DNA from: Botryococcus braunii
Lineage: Eukaryota > Chlorophyta > Trebouxiophyceae
Length of the DNA: 10,000 nucleotides
Assembly (NCBI GenBank): GCA_002005505.1
Contig: MVGU01000716.1
Location: forward strand, 325,001-335,000
Reading direction: 5' to 3'
Under the pieces are notes generated by a model that searched no databases, had not been told where the DNA came from, and worked only from the letters and a program-made list of their open reading frames with translations. The translations under genes and the position numbers were made by a program. Shown piece after piece: positions 1 through 7,790 of this stretch; the stretch's first letter is position 1, and the number at the start of each line of letters is the position of its first letter.

Positions 1-60
<60 letters not shown>
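1..60. repeat. (CT)n dinucleotide microsatellite, window edge
   Basis: Uninterrupted TC/CT repeat of about 30 units that runs off the left edge, so its true length is unknown. The next 35 bases remain pyrimidine-rich. It lies about 430 bp downstream of the stop codon of the MAPR gene on the minus strand. An array of the same motif closes the window on the right. Confidence 0.98.
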
Positions 61-64
<4 letters not shown>

Positions 65-487
65 TGGCTCCTTGCCCCCCCTCTCTCTCTTTCAGCAACC
101 CCCACACCCTGCTCCAAACCAAGAAAACACACATGCACCGCCCCTCTCACTGCACGCATCTGCACATGGTCGGAGTGGGAACTCGGTCCGAGTTCCCACG
201 ACTCCAAAAAGGTACCACTCATGGACTGCCCAAAAGGACGCCTCTTGAATTCAATGTGCAAAGCCGCTGCTGCAGCTTCAGTGTCAGTACTTCAGGACGA
301 TGGTACACAATCCTGTTGGGCCATTCACTGAGTAGCCCACAATCTCCAAACACTCCAAAAACCCCTTAGTGGGCTGCAAAGCAGATAAAGCAAACCTTGG
401 TCAAGATAACCCTCCAGTTCCGAGTAGCATCAGTTTGAGTCAAGTCTTTAACAACGCTGCGCAGATGGCTCACAGTCTTGAAGACAA
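61..487. other. Intergenic stretch downstream of the MAPR gene
   Basis: No convincing coding region. A 78-codon plus-strand open frame at 133-369 has no recognisable domain and a low-complexity, basic/Ser-Thr/Pro composition, so I do not call it. The segment should contain the 3' UTR and cleavage site of the minus-strand MAPR gene, whose stop codon is at 488-490. I see no clear AATAAA or TGTAA signal just past that stop. The only structured element is the hairpin at 172-205. Confidence 0.6.
172..205. repeat. Near-perfect inverted repeat (hairpin)
   Basis: GTGGGAACTCGG at 175-186 and CCGAGTTCCCAC at 188-199 are exact reverse complements separated by one base. GGA at 172-174 and TCC at 203-205 extend the stem past a 3-base bulge. 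The structure lies about 290 bp past the MAPR stop codon in its transcription direction. It could fold in a long 3' UTR or be a palindromic DNA site. The symmetry is seen directly; any role is inference. Confidence 0.85.
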
Positions 488-924
488 TCACCCTTTCACA
501 ACAGATCCTACAACTGGGTACTTGTAGTAAAACTTTGCTTCCCACTCCCTCAAATTGTCAAGCTCCATTAAACCTAGGCCCTCCAGATTGTCATTGCAGT
601 CATTGGTGTCTGTGCTAATTAGGGCAAAAGCCCTTGCACACTCATGCCCGGCGAATGGATACATGCCATCTGGTCCATAAAACTCTTTCCCTGTGAGGAC
701 ACACCTTGTAAACATTTGGTCCATACTTCTGTCCTTCACCAACAGATTCCCATGATTGTTGGCCATTGGGGCCTCCTATGTGGCACATTTCAGGTCTTTG
801 ATATGACAGGAGTATCAGCTACGAATACAACAATTCGGACAACATGGTGAGTCATACAGCAATTTATAAGCCGGGAGGGGCCTGGAGGTAGCTGGTGCTG
901 TCCAAAAAAAGCTGCTGCTGTTGT

Positions 925-959
<35 letters not shown>

Positions 960-1979
960 ACCAAGAAACTACCACATACATACACAAATTATATGTAGGG
1001 TAATAACAGTGGAAGATTGCCGCTGTGGGATTGACCTGATGAGACATCAAAAATGGTTCCTCGGATGGCCAGCAAAATAGGCTTCTTTGGATCTGACCCA
1101 TCATAGGCTTTCAGCTCTGTTAAAGTAAGGCGCTTTGGCTCCACAACCTGTATTTCAAAGAAAGCTTCATAACTGCTACAAACAGGGCCACATGCTGGAG
1201 TATGACATATTTTCCGGAGCAAGCTGTATACCCTAGCATTGCCCTACCTTTCCAACAAGTCCATATTTCTCTTTAAACTTTGTTTCCCATTGTGCCAAAT
1301 TTTCTAGCTCCTTCTCCGTGCAGTCAGATAAATCAGCATTGCAGTCATCTTTCTTCAAGGACATCTTTGCCAATGCCCTTGCGGCTTCCCTGCCAGCAAA
1401 TACACTATATCCCCCCTCTGCCCCACAGTTCAAACGGCCAACTTAGAACAGGGGTTTGCTTGTACAATACCATGTGGAAATACAAGGTTTAGACAGGTTC
1501 CACTGCGTATGAACTTGCAACGAAAGAAACACTGGTGAATATGCAGAAACATACGCGGCAGGTGCAACCACACTAGCTGCAATTGCAGAAAGGCACAAAA
1601 ATTGAGTTGCTGCGGGTTACAATGATCATGACAACTGAATTTCCGAGTGCAAATTTCGACAGAAGCAGGCCTTCAGGGTTAGTCAGGTCTGGGCCTTGCC
1701 GCGGCCGTAGAAATCTCTTGACTTCGTCACATCGTAGACGTTTCCTCTAAGAGAAACGTATATTGGCTTGAAAGGATCCGTGCCATCAAATTTTGCGAGT
1801 TCATCAATCGTTATGTCCCCGCAAGGGACAGGAGATGCTTCCAGAACCAATGGCTTTTGCAATGACTCCCAGATACCGTGAATCACCAAAGCTACTACAG
1901 TTACACAGAAAACCGCCAGTGCAGTTGCCCAAAGATTATTTTGGAAATATGCGAGAATGCTCTCTAGAGAAGTATCCAT
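488..1979 (-). CDS. Tandem MAPR (two cytochrome-b5-like heme/steroid-binding domains) membrane protein
   Basis: Four exons on the minus strand: 1979-1700, 1417-1248, 1147-1036 and 690-488, joined in consistent phase to 254 residues. Residues 16-37 are a hydrophobic membrane anchor, as in PGRMC1 and plant membrane steroid-binding proteins. Domain 1 (about 54-150) has DITIDELAKFDG, FYGREGGYSVFAG and a terminal KY (144-145). Domain 2 (about 151-250) has LTLTELKAYDG, KEFYGPDGMYPFAG and KYPVVG. Tyr97 and Tyr198 align with the heme-ligating tyrosine of PGRMC1 (Tyr113 in human), so both domains could bind heme. Domain 2 is one residue shorter just after this tyrosine. MAPR proteins usually sit in the ER membrane and support cytochrome P450 and sterol metabolism; that role is inferred here from family. 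Intron 2 (1247-1148) separates the domains. Intron 1 needs a GC donor. The start at 1979 is chosen because it directly precedes the anchor. Confidence 0.92.
926..958. repeat. A33 homopolymer inside MAPR intron 3
   Basis: Thirty-three consecutive A on the plus strand, which is T33 in the MAPR transcript. It sits within intron 3 (1035-691), more than 230 bases upstream of the acceptor, so it is not the polypyrimidine tract of that acceptor. No flanking target-site duplication is visible that would mark it as the tail of a retroposed copy. Confidence 0.95.
1418..1699 (-). other. Apparent GC-AG intron (MAPR intron 1)
   Basis: After the codons for FYGR the coding strand reads CGCG then GCAAGG, with no GT donor that would keep the conserved FYG. 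The acceptor GGGGCAG at the other end joins exon 2 so that the junction encodes FYG-R-E-GGYSVFAG, which matches the family pattern residue for residue. GC donors are a known minor class in eukaryotes. The call depends on protein alignment and splice phase, not on transcripts. Confidence 0.72.
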
Positions 1980-2363
1980 AATGCAACGAACGCAGCAAAA
2001 TCACGCGCAGACTACAAAAACAACGGCAATCTCAGAAGACAACAGCTCTCTTGAGAGCTTGCGCTAAGGTTGTGGATAATCTTTAGCGCACAAGAGAAGC
2101 CATCTGGAATATATTTATATCTCGGTAAAAGTGAGTCGCTTCCGGGTAAAAGAAAGGCCCGCCCGGATCGGAACCGTATTTCCAAAGTGCAAATCAACGA
2201 TTTGAATTGTTTTCGAAATAAAAACGTAATCGTGGGTTATTTGGGGTCTGACTTCCTCTCATGTAATCAAACGTAATGGTGTTCGCCAGAGAAACGTAAT
2301 GGATTGACGAAAATGGTCATGAAAACAACCCCTACGAGCATAAGGACGACACATGCGGCAAAG
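1980..2363 (-). promoter_or_regulatory. Upstream region of the MAPR gene (putative promoter/5' UTR)
   Basis: No coding signal on either strand. Close to the MAPR start are a perfect 6-bp-arm palindrome (2045-2058, GCTCTC TT GAGAGC) and an inverted pair TGCGCTAA/TTAGCGCA at 2060-2067 and 2083-2090, whose outer parts (CTTG/CAAG) can also pair. Further out, AAACGTAAT occurs three times in direct orientation at 2222-2230, 2269-2277 and 2292-2300. The ACGT core is a typical bZIP contact sequence in plants. Position argues for a promoter; function is inferred. Confidence 0.45.
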
Positions 2364-3665
2364 TTATGTCCGAGGTTTCATGCTCACTTGGCAGCCCAGG
2401 CAGCTGGCGTTCCACATCAAAGTGTTCCAAAGCATCCGACACAGCTCAGGCCCCATCAGCTGCAGCAAGGCCCTACGTCGATCCTCTGAAGAAAGGTATA
2501 GGCAAATCTTGCATGCCAAAACAATGTGCTCTTCTTGGACAGGCCTCGGACAGGAGCTATATACACAGCTATTTATACACCTTTGCATACAATCGCACCC
2601 CACAGATTATAAAATCCCTCCCTATGCCGGCCTCACACCTTTTCCACTGACATATGCCATCTCCACTTGTGTTGTGTTATATACACAGCAGCGAAGCAGG
2701 GCTGAGAAAGTCCAAGGCACCCTTGTGACAATGTATCTGTTGCCTGGGCTTGACCAGGGCTAAATCTCTCAGTTTAGGCATTACCTCTTTCCCTGTACAC
2801 AGGAGCTCCCATTTTGCACCCTCGACCAGCCATCCTGATACTGAAATGTACACGCGCTGAAAGCATCCTCATCCAGCAGGATTTTCAACATCTACCATTG
2901 CAACACCAGCCACACACACAAGTGGAATACATAATGTTCGTACTAACGCAATGACGATCAAGCGACTCGTGAGCCCTGTCCACCTCGTAGGTTCCATGCT
3001 TCTAACTTAATTGCCTTGGAGACGTTGCCTATGTACCAGGGTGTAACAGCCCTCACAGTTGAAGTGAGCATGCAGCCAAGAAGCTTCTCAACAGCATCAA
3101 CACTTTTACGATCTGCCCTTCCCAGGGATACACAACAGCTGGAATGAGGAGTAAGAACACAAACAATACGAAAGGGGCCCAACAATTGCAAGAAGTAGTT
3201 TGGAAAGCAGTGCAGACATACTTGCAGGGGTGCATTGGAGCAGGCCTTTGGGAAACCAATGAAGGCATTCAGGCCTCTCCTTTCTATGGAAGGATGGCTT
3301 TGGGTCTTTAACTTTAGGATATCAGCAGTGTCTGCATGTTAAAAACACGGTGAGGATCAAGACAACAGGAGCATGGCAATGTCACGAGCAATATGTCGTG
3401 CATCGTTACATCCCTATGACATATGAGTAACATGTCTTCCCGAAATATGGTCCCTATCAAGCTGCTTCTGGCTAGATGCAACATGCCAAATAATGGCTCT
3501 AGCGCAAGAGTGTTGTGAATAACTAATACCTGTCTCTCCGCCATGCAACATTTGACGTACACATGAGAGCAGTACATATGCGCTTGGCATATCTGTCAGA
3601 AACACTTTCCTGCGTCCTTCCTTTACTAAAGGCACCCTAATCGCTTGCGCTCCCCCTTGACCCAT
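2364..3665 (-). CDS. Tentative five-exon gene, protein not recognised
   Basis: Minus-strand model: exons 3665-3530, 3331-3222, 3112-3057, 2840-2785 and 2485-2364, with phases 1, 0, 2 and 1 at the junctions, giving 159 residues. Supporting sites are ACAG|GTATTA, ATGCAG|ACAC, CAA|GTATGT, GGGCAG|ATCG, TTTCAG|TATC, GAG|GTAATG and TTCTTCAG|AGGA. The first two exons read MGQGGAQAIRVPLVKEGRRK..., then TADILKLKTQSHPSIERRGL..., which look like soluble protein. The last contains DRRRALLQLMGPELCRML. Exon 3 is the weakest: its donor (ACT|GTGAGG) is poor, and the overlapping frame GRADRKSVDAVEKLL at about 3120-3075 looks equally coding but does not match phase. With the acceptor at ATTCCAG near 3139 the protein would end early, after LLCIPGKGRS. 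I recognise no domain. The start is only 144 bp past the RPN6 stop. Confidence 0.32.
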
Positions 3666-3809
3666 CTCTCACCTCTGTATTCAAATTCCCCCTGTCCTCA
3701 CTTCTCCATAAAACTGGCTCAGGCCATGGCCTTAGTGACAGTTTGGCAGACCGTCGAAGAATGTCTTAAATCCTTCAAAATGACCAGAGTTTAGCGCCAG
3801 CAGTGTCTT

Positions 3810-4617
3810 TTAAGTTACAACTTTTTGAGACCGGGCAAACAGCGTATCTACCACCTTTCCCATGTTTTCGAACGTCTGAAGGGCAGCCGGATATACCCCA
3901 TCTGGTTCAGGATCGTCAAAGACCTCAAGGCAACCTGCCCCTTGGTCCAGAGTGCCTGCAAATTTCTTGTCCAGAATCATCTGCATGTGCCATTAAAAAT
4001 GTGCCTCAGGCCCCCACCAACACTATGAAAATGATTGAACACGCACAGTCCCAAAAGCATACCTGTATGGCAGCAATCCTCTTTTAGACAGGATCAAACC
4101 CGTGCACCCCTCCCCCGCTTTCCAATGCAATGATATAAACTCCCAACAGAAGCTTGAGGGCCATCGCAAGCTAAAAAAAAAGTCAAGGACCCGCTAGAAT
4201 GCTTCAAGGTCGAGGCGGTCACCAAGACATCTTGCAAGCTGCCAAGTCAACAAAGAAATCTGCTGAGTGATTGACATTAACATACAGCATATTAAATGAG
4301 ACCAATAATGAGATTAATAATGAGGCATGGCAACAACCAATAAAGGCTGAGTTAATTTGACCTTTGAAGTGAACCTGTAAGGAAGTGTCCTTCTAAGAGG
4401 GGAGAAAGGAGTATCAATTGCTAAGGATCGCTCCTTCCAATACCCCTAATCTCATCTAGACTCCTTTTCACACACCGGATCCCGAACCACTCTGCCCCAA
4501 GTGGATTATCCTCTTCCCATTAGACACTAACACCGAGGTAACCCGTCCACGCAAAAACACACATGCGCATGTGTACGTGCTCAACCCCCCCCCCCCCCCC
4601 ACACACACACACACACA

Positions 4618-4676
<59 letters not shown>

Positions 4677-4737
4677 GCACGCACGCACGGACGGCCGCCC
4701 GCCCGCCCGCCCGCCCGCACGCACGCACGCGCGCGCG

Positions 4738-4795
<58 letters not shown>

Positions 4796-6993
4796 GGCGG
4801 ATGTACACATACAAGGGAATAAGGGTGACTGAAAAGGAAAAGGGCCCCTCTTAAGGAAAAGGAGTATCATCACCTGAGACAGCTTTGAGAGGACTGTGTC
4901 AACTGGCAACTGTATCAGCTGTGCAAGGTGCGCAATTTCCACACGGGAAAACGGCTCAATGAGGCGGCAGAGGTTCTGTTCAAGAAGGGTGTCATACAGA
5001 GATGACAAGTGGGAATGCACTACAATGTCATCGACCAGCTGTGCTTTCCCTGCCACAAGCGCTGCATCGAACTCCTGAAGCGAACGCTGTTGATATGCCT
5101 TTGCAACCATCCTGATTGCCTCAACTTCCATGCCTGCAAAAAAGGACGGAAAAGTACGTGAGATGCAGCCAGCCATATCTAAATAGGTAGACCGACATTC
5201 CTTTGGCAGGAACCATCCTCTTAACAAAATCCAGAGGATGTGACACTCAAACAGGACTTTTTTAGCCCAACCCCAACAATCATACGCAAACCCGCCACGT
5301 TTCAACATGATGGACAAGCAATCAGGCCATCCATGGTCTGCAGAACAACGAAGCATCTAGTACATTGGAAAACAAATGCTCCCATATTACCACTTTCACC
5401 CGCCTACTCAAAATTCCACATTCAGCAGTCAGATGCACATCTCCACAAATTTTGGCAATGAACAGCGACTCCTAACATCTTTTGTGGTTCAGATGATATT
5501 TATGAGACATGACCAAACCCCTCTGAAACAGGTTTCTTCTAAGCTCACCTGCATACTTCACCCCAGCTTTCGAGGAGATGATTCCTGTTACTTCCTCAGC
5601 ATCACCAATCATGATTTTGCAGAGAAGCATGTACTTCAAGCTAAGAACAGCCTTTGGGTCATCCAGCGCTGAAAAGGCTTCAAATGCCTCATAGAAATAA
5701 GAGTATGCAGTTTTGTAGTCCTGCTCCTCTGCATGCAAAGTGCCTGATTGTGTGTCGATCTCGGCCTGCACTCATTAGCACATGAGCTCTAGGTTTGTGG
5801 CATCATTTGGGCCAATCCATTCAGAAGTACATATTCTGCACACGAGTTGCAGTGCAGATACTGAAAGTGATGAGCATCTTGAAACTTTACTTTACTCCAT
5901 AGACTGAGGCTGCACTACAACAGGATGTCCCCAGGAAATACCCTTGCAGACATATAGCTCTATTAAATGTTCTATGTTGTGTATCACAGACTCCTTGCTG
6001 TCAGAACCAGATTGATGACAAACCTGCAGAGCCGGGGGGACATAGATGGCATTCGCAGCTGTACGTGCAGCGGTCAAGGCCGCCTTGGCCTTTGGCAAAT
6101 TTCGGAGAGCATGATGTACTCTACTTTCCAGCAAATGAATGTCAACAAGAAGAAGTTTATCGTCCAGTCGCTTTACCTGCAGAAGTACAAAGCGTAAGAG
6201 CAAGGCGGGAACTACCCACGCACTCAGGAGATAGTGGTAGCAGACCCGGTACAGTTTGGAATTTGAAATAAACATGCTGGCATGGCAAGATGATCCACGT
6301 CTTGACACATTCAAGATGGTCTGACGGCATGGGTGTGTAGGCACTTTGGGCACACTAGTGTAGCCATACTCATTTGACTGCCTCCAACTGTTCTCTGCAA
6401 CCTACTGAGCTTACCAGGAGACTTCAACAGTGACAGAAGGTTACCTCGGTAAGGAGCCTGCTTATGAGAGCGAGTGCAGCAGGAAAGTCCTTTGTCTCCA
6501 AGTATAGGTTGGCAAGCCTAGCTTCAATGCGTTGCCGTAAAAATGTTCTTTTTTCTGATCGTGCCCACTCGACCTGTTCTTTGCAGACTTCCAACTGCAG
6601 CAGACCGCTTGCATACTTACATGACGTCTAATGAAGGAGTCCTGGTTATAGCAGTCTCACACAAAGCAGCTGAAAACTACTCACCTGAAGTTCTGTTGAA
6701 TCAGGAACTTTGGATATATTTTCAATTATGGTCCGCACTATTTTAGCAGTTTTTGCTTTCGGGATCACTGCGAACAGTGGTCTTAAGTCCGTCAGTAAAG
6801 ATCGCAAGGCCCCAGCATTGGCCTTTGACGCATAAAGGTCCGCCAGTTTCTGTATTGCTTGCTCCCTGATCTTTATTGAATCCGCATCTGTACCAGCGCT
6901 ATGTCCAAGTGCTACGTCTCTGTAAACGGATACTGCATCGTCAGGCAACAACTCGGCTGCGCTCCGGAATTTTTCTTCAAGAAGTGCCGCCAT
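3810..6993 (-). CDS. RPN6: 26S proteasome non-ATPase regulatory subunit RPN6 (PSMD11), lid subunit
   Basis: Six exons on the minus strand: 6993-6685 (residues 1-103), 6594-6445 (104-153), 6176-6024 (154-204), 5765-5549 (205-277), 5133-4874 (277-363) and 3980-3810 (364-419 plus TAA). All introns are GT-AG: 90, 268, 258, 415 and 893 bp. The product is 419 residues, the normal full length (human 422). RPN6 is a solenoid-PCI protein of the 19S lid that clamps the lid to the 20S core and the ATPase ring; it acts in cytosol and nucleus. Signature stretches are [56 protein letters not shown] and, in the PCI winged helix, [20 protein letters not shown] and [20 protein letters not shown]. The wording at these places follows land-plant RPN6 more than animal RPN6. 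No frameshift or missing segment. The first 13 codons are duplicated upstream, but only the copy at 6993 continues into the gene. Confidence 0.97.
4585..4794. repeat. Compound microsatellite in RPN6 intron 5
   Basis: C16 (4585-4600), then (AC)n to 4672 with one T interruption at 4624, (GCAC)n, a short GGACGG patch, (CCCG)n (about 4695-4718), (GCAC)n again, about nine to ten CG units to 4746, and a second (AC)n to about 4792. The order is close to a mirror image around the CCCG block. Nearly all of 4601-4792 outside the CCCG block alternates purine and pyrimidine, so it should favour Z-DNA. In the RPN6 pre-mRNA it is a GU/GC-rich tract beginning about 80 bases past the exon 5 donor. Confidence 0.97.
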
Positions 6994-7327
6994 GGAATCG
7001 TGTGGCTAAGTTGTATCAAATCAATAACTTAGAAGGCAAGTGTCGATTGCCATACATGATACAGCAGTTTTATGCATGTTTAGGAGGGTAGGACAAGGAT
7101 GGCTGTACCGCACGCCGTGAGTGAGGGGCTGTACCGTGCTGTACCGTCCATGCCATACCGACGGTACAGCACTGTATAATTCAGTGCTGTACCGAGGGAC
7201 CAGCTGAGGGGACCAGACCGGCTGAGAGGTTGGCCCCAGCCCCCCCGCCGTTTTCCAGGGTTCCTCCCTGCGAAGGAAGGTATATCTGTCCAGCCCATTT
7301 GGGCATGACGAGATAAGCACAGTTGGA
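6994..7327 (-). promoter_or_regulatory. Proximal 5' UTR/promoter region of RPN6
   Basis: Non-coding segment directly upstream of the RPN6 start at 6993. It contains five GTAC tetramers (7105, 7131, 7141, 7164, 7189), a palindrome at 7162-7194 with one mismatch, and an inverted TGGGC pair at 7293-7304. On the gene strand an AT-rich TATA-like stretch lies around 7173-7182, in the palindrome centre. The transcription start cannot be placed from sequence. The same elements recur in copy 2, so RPN6 may have two promoter copies. Confidence 0.5.
7293..7304. promoter_or_regulatory. Inverted TGGGC pair (candidate proteasome-related element), copy 1
   Basis: GCCCA-TT-TGGGC, an inverted repeat with a 2-base spacer, about 300 bp upstream of the RPN6 start codon. 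TGGGC is the core reported for the proteasome-related cis-element bound by NAC factors that induce proteasome genes in Arabidopsis. The motif is short, so chance cannot be excluded; the inverted arrangement upstream of a proteasome gene is what makes it notable. Confidence 0.4.
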
Positions 7328-7365
7328 GCTGCGCTCCGGAATTTTTCTTCAAGAAGTGCCGCCAT
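7328..7365 (-). pseudogene. Duplicated RPN6 N-terminal codon fragment with decoy start
   Basis: Thirteen codons identical to RPN6 codons 1-13, starting at the ATG on 7365-7363. Past the fragment the frame runs on into duplicated upstream DNA and stops at 7021-7023, a 114-codon frame. The decoy start is 372 bp, an exact multiple of three, from the true start, but the stop prevents an extended RPN6. Any transcript beginning in or beyond copy 2 would carry this frame as an upstream ORF unless it were spliced out. Confidence 0.85.
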
Positions 7366-7529
7366 GGAATCGTGTGGCTAAGTTGTATCAAATCAATAAC
7401 TTAGAAGGCAAGTGTCGATTGCCATACATGATACAGCAGTTTTATGCATGTTTAGGAGGGTAGGACAAGGATGGCTGTACCGCACGCCGTGAGGGGCTGT
7501 ACCGTGCTGTACCGTCCATGCTATACCGA

Positions 7530-7562
7530 CGGTACAGCACTGTATAATACAGTGCTGTACCG
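7530..7562. repeat. Perfect 16-bp-arm palindrome in copy 2
   Basis: CGGTACAGCACTGTAT (7530-7545), one base, then its exact reverse complement ATACAGTGCTGTACCG (7547-7562). The equivalent in copy 1 (7162-7177 and 7179-7194) has one mismatch at 7181. The arms share CTGTACCG/CGGTACAG with three nearby direct copies (7475-7482, 7497-7504, 7507-7514), so the region is a cluster of one motif in both orientations. Confidence 0.92.
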
Positions 7563-7660
7563 AGGGACCAGCTGAGGGGACCAGACCGGCTGAGAGGTTG
7601 GCCCCAGCCCCCCCGCCGTTTTCCAGGGTTCCTCCCTGCGAAGGAAGGTACATCTGTCCA

Positions 7661-7672
7661 GCCCATTTGGGC
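7661..7672. promoter_or_regulatory. Inverted TGGGC pair, copy 2
   Basis: Identical GCCCA-TT-TGGGC in the distal copy of the duplication, about 300 bp upstream of the decoy start codon at 7365 and about 670 bp upstream of the true one. It was carried along by the duplication, so it is not independent support for function. Confidence 0.38.
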
Positions 7673-7790
7673 ATGACGAGATAAGCACAGTTGGAGCAGC
7701 TGCCCAACACATGCGCAGGGGGTAGTTTAATGAGGACGACATTGCGCCTGAGACGGCACAAACGGCAACAAAACAGAGTAAGAGAAGGGG

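Larger units (their letters stand above)
6956..7695. repeat. Tandem duplication of the RPN6 5' end (2 x about 370 bp)
   Basis: Copy 1 is 6956-7327 (372 bp) and copy 2 is 7328-7695 (368 bp). I count three substitutions (7154/7522, 7181/7549, 7283/7651) and one 4-bp GTGA insertion in copy 1 near 7120. Each copy carries the codons for [13 protein letters not shown], the start codon and about 330 bp upstream. The duplicated codons are identical. In the RPN6 direction, copy 2 lies upstream. The breakpoint falls within codon 14 of RPN6 (GC of an alanine/glutamate boundary) and shares only a GC dinucleotide with the other end, so it looks like a microhomology or strand-slippage event rather than a mobile element. 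The high identity suggests it is recent or maintained by conversion. Confidence 0.97.

Noticed and set aside
926..958. A33 tract as the tail of a retroposed element
   Set aside because: It lies within an intron, without flanking target-site duplications or an adjacent recognisable element.
2353..2763. 136-codon plus-strand open frame
   Set aside because: No recognisable domain and no supporting context. An open frame of this length is expected about once by chance in 10 kb of six-frame translation, and the opposite strand has protein-like, splice-compatible segments. Kept only as an alternative to the minus-strand model.
3722..3794. Short plus-strand frame beginning MALVTVWQTVEECLKS
   Set aside because: Too short to support alone, no clear splice partner upstream, and it lies antisense to the RPN6 3' UTR.
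4468..4832. Long open frames on both strands across the AC/GT repeat, including the 278-codon minus frame 4520-5356
   Set aside because: Translations of microsatellite DNA (poly Cys-Val, Thr-His, Ala-Arg). The useful part of the 278-codon frame is RPN6 exon 5 (5133-4874), after which it reads through the intron.
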